From NCBI RefSeq assembly GCF_900106995.1, contig NZ_FNOK01000007.1:186001-250000 (forward strand): a stretch of 64,000 nt of DNA, read 5' to 3'. This document shows positions 1 to 7,458 of the stretch, in pieces. The translations under genes were made by a program, and so were the position numbers. The notes under the pieces were generated by a model. That model was not told the DNA's origin, did no database searches, and saw only the letters and a list, made by a program, of their open reading frames with translations. The stretch's first letter is position 1. Every line of letters starts with the position of its first letter. The DNA is from Saccharopolyspora shandongensis (GTDB lineage Bacteria; Actinomycetota; Actinomycetes; Mycobacteriales; Pseudonocardiaceae).

Positions 1-386
1 AGGGCCAGATGGGTGGCGTCCAGGGCGAACCCGAACCGCGCGAGCAGGTCGCGGCACAGGTCGTCCAGCAGGTCGGTCGAGACCTCGTCGATGGTCCCGC
101 AGCGGTGGCACGCCAGGTGGACGTGCTCGTGCTCCTCGGCGGAGTAGGTCGGCGCGCCGTGCCCCAGATGCGTGTGCCGCACCAGGCCCAGCTCCTCGAG
201 CAGGTCCAGGGCGCGGTAGATCGTCGTGATGTTGACCGTCGATGCGGTGCCCTGCACGCGCCGGCAGACCTGCTCCGGCGTCGCGTGCCCGAGCTCGCGC
301 ACCGCGTCCAGCACCAGCTGGCGCTGCGGTGTCATCCGCATGCCGCGTTGGTGCAAGGTGCTGCGCAGCGATCCCTGGTCGCTCAA
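1..386 (-). CDS. Fur-family metalloregulator (3' end beyond window)
   Basis: This is a ferric-uptake-regulator-type repressor, cut by the window edge: about 128 codons are visible and no stop is reached. The N-terminus has the family's winged-helix start (MRMTPQRQLVLDAV) and a helix containing TTIYRALDLL. The metal-binding region follows with EEHEHVHLACHRCG, which supplies His ligands and one CxxC of the structural zinc site. The start is TTG at 386-384, because AGGAG lies about 8 nt upstream and no ATG is in frame nearby. It reads away from pabC. Whether it senses iron, zinc or peroxide cannot be decided without the C-terminus. Confidence 0.88.
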   Translation of the reverse strand, partial: MSDQGSLRSTLHQRGMRMTPQRQLVLDAVRELGHATPEQVCRRVQGTASTVNITTIYRALDLLEELGLVRHTHLGHGAPTYSAEEHEHVHLACHRCGTIDEVSTDLLDDLCRDLLARFGFALDATHLA

Positions 387-539
387 TGCCCGCTCCTGTG
401 CTCGGCGCGCTTGAAGTCCCTTCGATCGTAACTCCGCGCCGGAATGCTCGGATCGGCTCGTTGAGCGGTGCGGGTGGTGTTGCCGGTTGTGTGCGCGGGG
501 CGGCCGTTGCCGGCGGCGCGGAGGTTCTAGGCTTCCGGC

Positions 540-1388
540 ATGCGCGTACTGGCACTTTTGGACGGGACCCTCGTTGATCCGGAGGCGCCGCTGTTCCGCG
601 CCGACGACCTCGGCGTGATGCGCGGCGACGGCATCTTCGAGACGATCCTGGTCGCCGACCGGAAGCCGAGGGAGCTCGGGCCACACCTCGACCGGCTGGA
701 GCGCTCCGCCGGCCTGATGCAGATGCGGCTGCCCGAGCGCGCCGCGTGGGAACGCGTCGTGCAGACGGTCATCGACAACTGGCCGTGGGACACCGACCCG
801 CAGATGGCGCTGAAGCTCGTGTGCACCCGCGGCGTCGACGGCGGCGACGGCACCCCCAACGGCTTCGCGATGGGCATGCAGATCGGTCCGGACACGCTGC
901 GCAAGCGCGCCGAGGGCGTCGCGGCGGTGACGCTGGAGCGGGGCTACGCGCCGGACCTGATGGACCGCGCGCCCTGGCTGCTGCTGTCCGCGAAGACCCT
1001 GTCGTACGCGGTGAACATGGCCGCGATGCGGGAGGCCGAGTCGCGCGGCGCGGACGAGGTGATCTTCACCGCCACCGACGGTTCGGTCCTGGAGGGGCCG
1101 ACCTCGACGGTCGTCATCGCGCAGGGCCGCACGCTGCTGACCACGCCGCCCAGCTCGGGCATCCTCAAGGGCACCACCCAGGGCGCGCTGTTCCGCGCCG
1201 CGGAGGAGGCGGGCTGGAAGACCGAGGTGGCGAAGTTCCCGACCTCGGCGCTGTTCGAGAGCGACGGCGTGTGGCTGGCGTCGAGCATCCGGCTGATGAC
1301 GCAGGTGCACACCATCGACGGCACCGCGGTCAAGACCGACGCCGACCTGCACGCCGAGATCAACCGCCTCTACGAGTCCAACTACTGA
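540..1388 (+). CDS. pabC: Aminodeoxychorismate lyase-like class IV aminotransferase
   Basis: This 282-residue PLP enzyme belongs to the branched-chain aminotransferase fold (class IV). It most likely converts 4-amino-4-deoxychorismate to 4-aminobenzoate and pyruvate for folate synthesis. The Schiff-base Lys is at residue 152 in SAKTLSYAVNM, and the phosphate-contact segment is DGSVLEGPTSTV, followed by PSSGILKGTTQGAL near residues 200-215. Length matches the family. The position beside a nitrobindin-like gene and the cysA/sseC operon recalls Rv0812 of M. tuberculosis. A D-amino-acid or branched-chain aminotransferase role cannot be excluded from sequence alone. A structured repeat lies directly downstream. 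Confidence 0.85.
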   Translation: MRVLALLDGTLVDPEAPLFRADDLGVMRGDGIFETILVADRKPRELGPHLDRLERSAGLMQMRLPERAAWERVVQTVIDNWPWDTDPQMALKLVCTRGVDGGDGTPNGFAMGMQIGPDTLRKRAEGVAAVTLERGYAPDLMDRAPWLLLSAKTLSYAVNMAAMREAESRGADEVIFTATDGSVLEGPTSTVVIAQGRTLLTTPPSSGILKGTTQGALFRAAEEAGWKTEVAKFPTSALFESDGVWLASSIRLMTQVHTIDGTAVKTDADLHAEINRLYESNY

Positions 1389-1417
1389 TCAACGACACCG
1401 TCACCTGTGGATAACTC

Positions 1418-1709
1418 CCGCAATTTCCATTGAGCGTTTTTCATCCTGGTCGGCCCGCAGTCGCGGGCCGCAAAGGTGCACGTCGATGGGGTGTCGCATG
1501 CGCCGCAGGCGCATAACCCACCTACGACGCTTGCACCTCCGCGGGTTCACGGTGCCCACCCCTTCGGGGTTCCCTCGGCGAGGACGGCCCCTCCGCCGTG
1601 TATTGGACATACATCAGGAGGGGCACCCACAGGCCAGGGAGCCTCTGAGGTTCCGCCACCCGCACCGCCACGCAAATCGAGGTTGGAAAAACCTCAATGG
1701 AAATTGCGG
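1418..1709 (-). repeat. Dispersed structured repeat, copy A (inverted), with 17-bp terminal inverted repeats
   Basis: This intergenic element lies between the convergent pabC and DinB genes. It is bounded by perfect 17-bp inverted ends: CCGCAATTTCCATTGAG at 1418-1434 and its complement at 1693-1709. Read on the minus strand it is nearly identical to copy B at 15968-16246. It contains a hairpin with arms GCCCCTCC (1587-1594) and GGAGGGGC (1617-1624) around a loop with TGTATGTCCAATAC, and a second hairpin ATGCGCC-TGC-GGCGCAT at 1498-1514. No protein-coding potential is evident. The size and ends are MITE-like; the transposase partner is unknown. Confidence 0.85.
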
Positions 1710-1719
1710 TTCCGCCAGG

Positions 1720-2232
1720 TCAGCCCATGGTCTTCTGGCCGTCGATGGTCTCGCGGATGATGTCGGCGTGGCCCGCGTGCTGGGCGGTCTCCGCCACGAC
1801 GTGCAGGAGCGCCCGGCGCACCGTCCAGCGCTGGCCCTTCTCCTCCTGCCAGGGAGCGTCCGGCAGGAGGTGGGAGAGGTCCAGGTCCGGCAGGCTCGCG
1901 ACGATCTCGTCGGTCCGCTCCGCCACCGCCGCGTACTCCGCCAGCAGCGATTCCAGCGTTTCCTCGTCGGTCGGGTGGAAGGTCGCCGCCTGCTCGGCGA
2001 ACGCCGCCTCGTCGTAGGCGTCGAACTTGCGGCCGTTGCGGATGAAGTCGGCCCAGCTCCGCTCGACCTCGGTCACGTGCTTGATCAGCCCGCCGAGGTA
2101 CAGCTCGCTCTTGGTCGGCCGCAGGCGGGCCTGCTCGTCGGTGAGGTTCTGCACCGTGTGCCGCAGGAATCCGCGGTGCGCCCGCAGGAGTTCCAGGATG
2201 TCGGCGCGCTCGCCGGTGAGAGTGCTGGTCAT
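1720..2232 (-). CDS. DinB superfamily (DUF664-type) protein
   Basis: This 170-residue four-helix-bundle protein resembles the DUF664/DinB group of metal-dependent thiol transferases, which includes mycothiol- or bacillithiol-using enzymes. Putative metal-ligand histidines are in GGLIKHVTEVE (first helix pair) and in ETAQHAGHADIIRE near residues 150-160, the usual DinB triad arrangement. The start is the ATG at 2232. Another frame-compatible opening extends far upstream but lacks family similarity. The substrate is unknown. A mycothiol link is plausible because this genome encodes mycothiol synthase (10848). Confidence 0.82.
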   Translation of the reverse strand: MTSTLTGERADILELLRAHRGFLRHTVQNLTDEQARLRPTKSELYLGGLIKHVTEVERSWADFIRNGRKFDAYDEAAFAEQAATFHPTDEETLESLLAEYAAVAERTDEIVASLPDLDLSHLLPDAPWQEEKGQRWTVRRALLHVVAETAQHAGHADIIRETIDGQKTMG

Positions 2233-2303
2233 GCTCTGCCTGCCTCGGGTTCGTCGGTCAGCTGGCTTGAACCTACCCGGGGGGACCGACAGAAACAGGC
2301 GAG

Positions 2304-2945
2304 TCAGCCGACGACGCGGTCGAGCTTCGCGGACAGGCGCGGCTGCAGCTCGTGCTCCGAGGTGGCCCGCTCCTCGACGTAGGCCAGCGAGCCTTCCACG
2401 ACGCCGTAGAGCCGGGTGGCCGCGGTGACGTCTTCGCTGGTCGGAGTACGCAGGACCGCGTCGGTGCCGAAGTGCCAGGTGGTCTGGCCCTGCGGCTTGC
2501 CGAAGAACATCTCGGCGACGCCGGTCTCGTGCAGGACCATCAGCTCGATGGTGTCGTCCGCCTGGGGGCGCCAGAAGCCCACCTCGCGGAACGCGGGCGC
2601 GACGACCTTGCCGCCCTCGCCGTCGAGCCGCCACGCGCGGCTCTCGTAGGTCAGGAACGGGCGGCCGTCGTGCGCGATGGTCACCTGCTGGACGAACCAG
2701 TACGACTCGTCGAGCGACGGGTGCGACGCCTCGCCCTCGCCGCGCCACACGCCGACCAGCGGCAGCAGCGCGAGGCAGGCGTCGTTCAGCGACGGACCCA
2801 TCCGCAGGTTGGCGGTGTCGCCGATACCGGGCAGGTCGTCGTACTCCGGGACGTTGCGGCCCCGGGTCAGCTTGGCGCGCTCCTCGGCCGCGGCGACCGC
2901 GGCGTCGCCGCTGCCGCGCTGTGGTTCGTTCGGCGTAGCAGTCAT
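2304..2945 (-). CDS. Nitrobindin/FABP-like beta-barrel protein (DUF1794)
   Basis: This 213-residue protein is of the THAP4/nitrobindin lipocalin-like family (UPF0678). After a charged N-terminal tail, the barrel begins with LLPLVGVWRGEGE, giving the family GxWxGxG signature at residues 65-71. Later strands include YWFVQQVTIAH, FLTYESRAWRL, FREVGFWR and ELMVLHETGVAEM. Haem-binding nitrobindins use a C-terminal His; here the corresponding stretch reads QPRLSAKL with no obvious His, so haem or NO binding is doubtful and a lipophilic-ligand role is possible. The position matches Rv0813c in the mycobacterial order. Confidence 0.87.
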   Translation of the reverse strand: MTATPNEPQRGSGDAAVAAAEERAKLTRGRNVPEYDDLPGIGDTANLRMGPSLNDACLALLPLVGVWRGEGEASHPSLDESYWFVQQVTIAHDGRPFLTYESRAWRLDGEGGKVVAPAFREVGFWRPQADDTIELMVLHETGVAEMFFGKPQGQTTWHFGTDAVLRTPTSEDVTAATRLYGVVEGSLAYVEERATSEHELQPRLSAKLDRVVG

Positions 2946-2972
2946 CGCGTCGAGATTACCGGGAGCCCCGGA

Positions 2973-3083
2973 TCAGTCGCTGTGCAGGCGGTACACCACG
3001 TAGCAGGCGAACCAGATGGTGGCCACCGCGGCGAGCCCGACGAGGGTGACGAGACCGTAGTGCAGGAAGTCGATAAGTTCCAC
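2973..3083 (-). CDS. Small single-pass membrane protein, 36 aa
   Basis: This short gene is too small for most callers. GTG at 3083 opens a 36-residue protein (VELIDFLHYGLVTLVG, then a hydrophobic span LAAVATIWFACYVVYRL) ending in HSD. The hydrophobic stretch of about 20 residues predicts one membrane helix with the N-terminus short and acidic. A TTG two codons upstream (3089) is an alternative start. It lies 27 bp upstream of the nitrobindin-like gene on the same strand, so the two may be co-transcribed. No strong ribosome site is seen. Its function is unknown; the amphipathic start and uninterrupted frame argue that it is real. Confidence 0.55.
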   Translation of the reverse strand: MELIDFLHYGLVTLVGLAAVATIWFACYVVYRLHSD

Positions 3084-3192
3084 GCGCAAAGGATAACCAC
3101 CGCAGCGCCCGTCCGGAGTGTGGCGTCGGGCATGATCTGCGGGCGGATACCGCGCCGAACTGCGCCGAGCCGACAGCAGGGACGGGGATCAC

Positions 3193-3939
3193 ATGGACTT
3201 CGAGACGTTGCGCGAGCGCGCGCTGGCCTTCCGCGAGGATCTGCTGGCGCGCAAGGACAAGATCGCGCCGGCCGACTTCGGCTGGTACCCGTACGACACG
3301 ATGGCGAACATCTTCCACCTGGACGCGCTGCTGACCGGCGAGCAGCGCTCGGTGTTCGACCGGATCGCGGGCACCCGCATCGCGGACATCGGCGCGGCCG
3401 ACGGCGACTTCGGCTTCTTCCTGGAGGCCGAGCTGGGCTGCCAGGTGGACGTGGTCGACAACGCGCCGACGAACTTCAACGGGCTGCGCGGCGCGCGGCG
3501 GCTCGTCGAGGAGCTGGACTCCGGCGTGCAGGTGCACGAGATCGACTTGGACGCGCAGTTCCGGCTGCCCGCCGAGCACTACGGCGCGGTGTTCTTCCTC
3601 GGCCTGCTCTACCACCTGAAGAACCCGTACTTCGTGCTGGAGGAGCTGGCCAAGCGCGCCGACCTGTGCTTCGTGTCGACCCGGGTCGCGCAGGTCGCGC
3701 CGGACGGCACCCGGATCCAGCACCTGCCGGTGGCGTACCTGCTGGACCCGGCCGAGGCCAACAACGACGCGACGAACTTCTGGATCTTCAGCGAGGCGGG
3801 CCTGCGGCGGCTGTTCGACCGCACCGGCTGGGAGGTCGTGGACTTCACGACGGTCGGCTGCCAGGAGGACTCCGACCCGCGTTCCCAGGACCGCGACGAG
3901 CGGGCCTTCGCCCTCCTCCGGTCCAAGTCCGCCCGCTGA
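3193..3939 (+). CDS. Class I SAM-dependent methyltransferase
   Basis: This 248-residue Rossmann-fold methyltransferase has motif I as RIADIGAADGDFGF (residues 62-75), an acidic motif II end in VDVVDNAP, and a post-motif region FFLGLLYHLKNPYFVLEEL. That last segment resembles the CmoB/tRNA-carboxymethyl-uridine methyltransferase group and related uncharacterised enzymes. The N-terminal about 50 residues (FGWYPYDTMANIFHLDALL) also fit that group. The substrate is not predictable. It stands alone on the plus strand and ends at a strong hairpin. Confidence 0.82.
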   Translation: MDFETLRERALAFREDLLARKDKIAPADFGWYPYDTMANIFHLDALLTGEQRSVFDRIAGTRIADIGAADGDFGFFLEAELGCQVDVVDNAPTNFNGLRGARRLVEELDSGVQVHEIDLDAQFRLPAEHYGAVFFLGLLYHLKNPYFVLEELAKRADLCFVSTRVAQVAPDGTRIQHLPVAYLLDPAEANNDATNFWIFSEAGLRRLFDRTGWEVVDFTTVGCQEDSDPRSQDRDERAFALLRSKSAR

Positions 3940-3963
3940 CCACAGTGGACGATCACGAACGAA

Positions 3964-3996
3964 GGACGCCCCGCACCGGACCGGTGCGGGGCGTCC
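3964..3996. terminator. Bidirectional hairpin terminator
   Basis: A near-perfect GC-rich palindrome of 33 nt has arms starting GGACGCCCCGCACCGG around a one-base centre. It sits between the convergent methyltransferase (stop at 3939) and sseC (stop at 4013). Symmetry and location suit a terminator for both strands; a short T-rich run (CGTTTCG) follows on the plus side. Confidence 0.8.
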
Positions 3997-4012
3997 TCGT
4001 TTCGGGAAGAAC

Positions 4013-4312
4013 TCAGGCGATGGCGATGTCCACCGCGTGCACGCCCGGTCCGCTGGTGGTGACCGCGGCCTGGCCGTTGCCCTCGCGGTGGAGGGCCCGG
4101 ACCGTCCAGTCGCCCGGCGCGGCGTAGAAGGTGAAGTCACCCTCCGGCGAGGAGACGACCTCCGCCGTGAACTCGCCCGAGGAGTCCAGCAGGCGGACGA
4201 AAGCCCCGCCGACCGGCTCGCTGCCGGCCCGAACCTTGCCCGTCACGATGACCTGGTCGGTGTCCTCGGCGACCGCCGTGCCCGACTGCTGCGGCGCTCC
4301 GCATCCGCTCAT
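4013..4312 (-). CDS. sseC: SseC-type DUF1416 protein
   Basis: This 99-residue protein (MSGCGAPQQSG...) is of the DUF1416 family. It is predicted to be a small beta-sandwich related to carboxypeptidase regulatory/Cna-B domains: VTGKVRAGSEPVGGAFVRLLD, GDFTFYAAPGDWTVRAL. It follows the sulfurtransferase gene by about 30 bp, as sseC follows cysA in mycobacteria. The ATG at 4312 is chosen because AAGGAG is about 9 nt upstream; the TTG at 4318 is too close to that site. An early Cys (residue 4) could be a redox or metal-binding residue. The biochemical role is unproven, but it is linked to thiosulfate sulfur transfer by context. Confidence 0.85.
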   Translation of the reverse strand: MSGCGAPQQSGTAVAEDTDQVIVTGKVRAGSEPVGGAFVRLLDSSGEFTAEVVSSPEGDFTFYAAPGDWTVRALHREGNGQAAVTTSGPGVHAVDIAIA

Positions 4313-4342
4313 GCTCAACTCTCCTTACCTGGAAACAGTTGT

Positions 4343-5191
4343 TCAGTTCTTGGCTGCTTCGGCCGGGTTTTCGATCGGGACGCCGACCAGCGAGCCGTAC
4401 TCGGTCCACGAGCCGTCGTAGTTCTTGACGTTGGCGTTGCCCAGCAGCTCGCGGAGCACGAACCAGGTGTGCGAGGAGCGCTCGCCGATCCGGCAGTAGG
4501 CGATGGTGTCCTTCGACGTGTCGAGCCCGGCGCCCTGGTAGATCTCGGTCAGCTCGTCGTCGGACTTGAAGGTGCCGTCCTCGTTCGCGGCCTTGCTCCA
4601 CGGCACGTTGATCGCCGACGGGATGTGCCCGGCACGCTGCGCCGACTCCTGCGGCAGGTGCGCCGGGGCCAGCAGCTTGCCCGCGAACTCGTCGGGCGAG
4701 CGGACGTCGACCAGGTTCTTGTTGCCGATGGCGTCCACGACCTCGTCGCGGAACGCGCGGATCGAGGTGTCCGGCTCCTGCGCCTGGTAGGTGGTCGCGG
4801 CCTTGTTCGGGTCGTCCTTGGTCAGCTCGCGGCCGTCGAGCTCCCACTTCTTGCGGCCGCCGTCGAGCAGCTTGACGTCACCGTGCCCGTACAGCTTGAA
4901 GTACCAGTACGCGTACGCGGCGAACCAGTTGTTGTTGCCGCCGTACAGGATCACCGTGTCGTCGTTGCTGATTCCCTTGGCGGACAGCAGCTTCTCGAAG
5001 CCCTCGCGGTTGACGAAGTCGCGGCGGACGTGGTCCTGGAGCTCGTTCTTCCAGTCCAGCTTGATGGCGCCCGGGATGTGCCCGCCGTCGTAGGCGGTGG
5101 TGTCCTCGTCCACCTCGGCGAACACCACGCCGGCGGTGTTCAGGTTCTGTTCGGCCCACTCGGTGGAAACCAGGACCTCTGCGCGGCTCAT
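4343..5191 (-). CDS. Thiosulfate sulfurtransferase (rhodanese), CysA2/SseA type
   Basis: This 282-residue enzyme has two rhodanese domains. It moves sulfane sulfur from thiosulfate to an acceptor such as cyanide or a thiol. The C-terminal active-site loop reads AYCRIGERSSH with catalytic Cys233. The N-terminal domain has the structural motif DGGHIPGAIKLDW but no Cys at the equivalent loop (ILYGGNNNWFAA), as expected for an inactive first domain. It lies between DUF4395 and sseC in one minus-strand operon with short gaps. The upstream Cys-rich leader peptide suggests cysteine-responsive control. Confidence 0.93.
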   Translation of the reverse strand: MSRAEVLVSTEWAEQNLNTAGVVFAEVDEDTTAYDGGHIPGAIKLDWKNELQDHVRRDFVNREGFEKLLSAKGISNDDTVILYGGNNNWFAAYAYWYFKLYGHGDVKLLDGGRKKWELDGRELTKDDPNKAATTYQAQEPDTSIRAFRDEVVDAIGNKNLVDVRSPDEFAGKLLAPAHLPQESAQRAGHIPSAINVPWSKAANEDGTFKSDDELTEIYQGAGLDTSKDTIAYCRIGERSSHTWFVLRELLGNANVKNYDGSWTEYGSLVGVPIENPAEAAKN

Positions 5192-5221
5192 CGAGCGACT
5201 CCTTCGTTGATCTTCGGTGGT

Positions 5222-5671
5222 TCAGCGGGTGTCTGATGCGGACGCCCCGACGGGCGTGACGCGCCGGAGCAACAGGTACATCTGGCAGCCGAGGCAGTAG
5301 CCGAACACCGCGTTGAGCAGCGCCGCCACCAAGGCGAACGCGTTCGCCACGAGGCCCAGCGTCGTCCACTCGGCGGCGTAGCCGACGGTGGCCACCAGCG
5401 CGAAGGCGAAACCGACCCCCTGGGAGAACCGGACCGGTGCCGGTTCTTCGCGTTCGGCCGGATCGATGGGCGCGAGGCGCGGTCGCACTGCCTGCCGGAA
5501 CACGTAACCCCACGGGTTGAGCCGCATTCCGAGGAACGCGCACATCCCGAACAGCACCATCTGTGCTGCGAGCACCCGCCAACTCGCGGTGACCAGCCCG
5601 AGCGCGAGGATCACGCTGGTCATCGCGGCGGTGAAGCGGACGCCACGCGGGTCGAGCGTTGCGGCGGGCAT
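5222..5671 (-). CDS. DUF4395 membrane protein
   Basis: This 149-residue integral membrane protein has about four hydrophobic helices: TAAMTSVILALGLVTA, LAAQMVLFGMCAFLG, VGFAFALVATVGYAA and a final pair ending NAVFGYCLGCQMYLLL. The CLGC motif at the end of the last helix is the conserved DUF4395 feature and may be redox-active or bind sulfur. It is the first structural gene after the leader peptide and precedes the sulfurtransferase by 30 bp, so a role in sulfur uptake or handling is likely but inferred from context. Confidence 0.85.
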   Translation of the reverse strand: MPAATLDPRGVRFTAAMTSVILALGLVTASWRVLAAQMVLFGMCAFLGMRLNPWGYVFRQAVRPRLAPIDPAEREEPAPVRFSQGVGFAFALVATVGYAAEWTTLGLVANAFALVAALLNAVFGYCLGCQMYLLLRRVTPVGASASDTR

Positions 5672-5779
5672 GGGGCCTCCTGACTCAGTGGACTTCGACT
5701 GCCGAGTCCGTCAGGCGGTTTCGGGAGCACACCCCAGCCGCGCGCGGCCGTGCGATGTGCAAGACGTACTACCGCCCGG

Positions 5780-5854
5780 TCAGTGCCCGCAACACAGGCT
5801 GCTACCCACGCGGCAAAGATCCACCGCGCGCCTCCGGGTCAGCAGTACATGCAC
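5780..5854 (-). CDS. Cysteine-rich leader peptide (24 aa) of the sulfur operon
   Basis: GTG at 5854 opens a 24-codon frame reading VHVLLTRRRAVDLCRVGSS then LCCGH and a TGA stop. It matches the actinobacterial 'putative leader peptide' pattern RRRAVDLCRV...LC found upstream of sulfur-assimilation genes. Cys codons at positions 14, 21 and 22 sit close to the stop. A TAACCT hexamer ends 7 nt before the GTG, suggesting a leaderless transcript. The next gene on the strand is DUF4395, 108 nt downstream. In mycobacteria such polycysteine leaders act as cysteine-responsive attenuators; the same role here is inference. Confidence 0.75.
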   Translation of the reverse strand: MHVLLTRRRAVDLCRVGSSLCCGH

Positions 5855-5921
5855 GGACCGGAGGTTACCGGCTAGACCGATCGGCGGGAAGGTCGTTCAC
5901 AGGGTGAGACGGCAGGGATGG

Positions 5922-6134
5922 ATTTCCAGGCTCGTTTTGCGTGGCGGTGCCGGTGGCGGCCCCCTGCGGGAATTACGGCCGCCGTCTGGACTGTGGGATC
6001 CCCGACTTATGTATGCCCATTTCATGGCATCGGGGCTGTCCTCGCCAAGAACCCCGACGGGGTGGGCACCGTCTGAGAACCCGCGGCGGTGCAAGTTGCG
6101 AGGGTGGGCTAAGCGGCTGCGCCGCTTGCGGCCG
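5922..6134 (+). repeat. Dispersed structured repeat, copy C
   Basis: This intergenic copy lies between the thioredoxin-like gene and the leader peptide. It contains the family landmarks: TTTTGCGTGGCGGTG near 5935, a central stem CCCCGA (6000-6005) / TCGGGG (6030-6035) around TTATGTATGCCCAT, the segment GAGAACCCGCGGCGGTGC, and a 3' hairpin AAGCGGC-TGC-GCCGCTT at 6111-6127. It also has an ACCCCGACGGGGT mini-hairpin. No convincing terminal inverted repeats were found, unlike copies A and B. Confidence 0.82.
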
Positions 6135-6214
6135 CTTTCGACGGACAGCGTTCGGCTTCGCGCCGGTTGGCACCAGGGTAGTGAGTCGTATGGGCTGCTC
6201 AGGCAGCCCAGAGG

Positions 6215-6658
6215 TCACGCGAGGTGGGGTTGCAGGGCGGTGGCGAGTTCGTCGCGGCGCGGGACGCCTCCGACGCGGAACAGCTCCCGGCCCGCGCCGT
6301 CGAGCACGAGCGTCGTCGGGGTGCGGTGCACCCGCAGCGGCGTCGACCACTCCGGGTGGTCCGTGAGGTCGACCTCCACGTGGCGCACGCCCTCGGTGCG
6401 CCCGACGAAGTCGGACAGCAGGATGCGGGTGTGCCGGCAGGGTGCGCAGAACGTGGTGGACAGCTGCAGCAGCGTCACCTTCGCGCCGGTGTCCGGGGCG
6501 TCGGCGAGCCGTTGCCGCAGGCCCTCGGGAAGCTTGTCGTACATGCTCTCCTCGCCGCCGGTCCCGGTGCGCACCTTGCCTTCCCGGGCCCGCCACACCA
6601 GGCCGAACACCGCGGCGACGGCGACGGCGATCAGCAGTGCCCAGGTACCCGCGTTCAC
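6215..6658 (-). CDS. Membrane-anchored thioredoxin-like protein
   Basis: This 147-residue protein has one N-terminal membrane helix (ALLIAVAVAAVFGLVW) followed by a thioredoxin fold. The active-site motif is CAPC (residues 71-74, STTFCAPCRHTRILL), and the cis-Pro loop is HRTPTTLVLD. It is probably anchored with the redox domain outside, acting in disulfide exchange. The GTG start at 6658 overlaps the stop of lmeA by 4 bp (GTGA), so the two are translationally coupled. The neighbouring sulfurtransferase operon and the order match Rv0816c (ThiX) in M. tuberculosis. Copy C of the repeat follows the gene. Confidence 0.85.
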   Translation of the reverse strand: MNAGTWALLIAVAVAAVFGLVWRAREGKVRTGTGGEESMYDKLPEGLRQRLADAPDTGAKVTLLQLSTTFCAPCRHTRILLSDFVGRTEGVRHVEVDLTDHPEWSTPLRVHRTPTTLVLDGAGRELFRVGGVPRRDELATALQPHLA

Positions 6659-7458
6659 CCCGTGCGCACCCCGCCGGCGTTGATGGTGACGTTCTCGGCG
6701 ATGCCCTCGATGACCAGCGCGCCCCGCTCGACGCGCACCGCGGTCGGCTTGATCTCGAACGGCAGCATCCCCGGGTCGAGGGTGGTGCTGAACTGCTTGA
6801 GCACCGACTGCTCGAACAGCTTCGGCAGCTCGATCCGGCCCAGCGCGCTGTTGTTCAGATCCAGCTTCCGCGGCTCGATCTTCATCTTGTCGTCGGCCAG
6901 GGACAAGACCGCGATGACCCGCACCTTGTTGTCGGAGCCCGCGATGTTCACGGTGCCGTCCAGCTGCACCACGGCCTTGGTGTCGTCGGTGCCCGCCGCG
7001 AGCTGCTCGTCGGCGCTGCTGATGTTGCCGTCGTCGTCGGCCAGCGCGTCCTTGGGAGCAGGCTCGATCGTCAGGTCCTGGATGCCGATCAGCCGCGCGA
7101 TGTCGGAGGCCTTCAGCTTCACCCGGCCGACCAGCTGGTCGACGGTGATGTGGTCGGCGGTGCCGGAGATCACGTCGGCGGTGGACACCCGCGCGCCGTG
7201 CAGGTCGGCCTCGATGCCGACCTCGTTGAGCTGCCCGACCTGCACCGCGTTGGCGGCCACCTGCACGTCGCGGTAGTTCCCGGCGATGGCCTGGGTGAGG
7301 AACGGGAACCCGTTGATCCGCACGTCCGGGTTCTCGCGGAGCTGCATCTGCTCGGCGAGCCGCTTCGACACCTGGTACTCGGCGATCGCGGCAGCGCCGA
7401 AGTCGGCGCCCACCAGGAGGCCGACGATGATCACGAGGGCGATGGCGAGCTTCTTCAC
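6655..7458 (-). CDS. lmeA: LmeA-family phospholipid-binding protein (DUF2993)
   Basis: This 267-residue protein has a signal/anchor helix ([20 protein letters not shown]) and then the DUF2993 TULIP-like lipid-binding domain (PFLTQAIAGNYRDVQV, then ISGTADHITVDQLVGRVKL). In mycobacteria LmeA binds phospholipids and is needed for lipomannan/lipoarabinomannan elongation in the cell envelope. The start overlaps the upstream hydrolase stop by 4 bp (ATGA), and its own stop overlaps the thioredoxin start, so the three genes form a tight operon. The family call is firm; the precise glycan role here is inferred from homology. Confidence 0.87.
   Translation of the reverse strand: MKKLAIALVIIVGLLVGADFGAAAIAEYQVSKRLAEQMQLRENPDVRINGFPFLTQAIAGNYRDVQVAANAVQVGQLNEVGIEADLHGARVSTADVISGTADHITVDQLVGRVKLKASDIARLIGIQDLTIEPAPKDALADDDGNISSADEQLAAGTDDTKAVVQLDGTVNIAGSDNKVRVIAVLSLADDKMKIEPRKLDLNNSALGRIELPKLFEQSVLKQFSTTLDPGMLPFEIKPTAVRVERGALVIEGIAENVTINAGGVRTG

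Noticed and set aside
9-431. Plus-strand open frames over the first 430 bases
   Set aside because: They are antisense shadows of the Fur-family gene on the minus strand.
1401-1610. A short minus-strand frame in repeat copy A
   Set aside because: It only exists because the repeat is GC-rich; equivalent frames are not kept in copies C, D and E.
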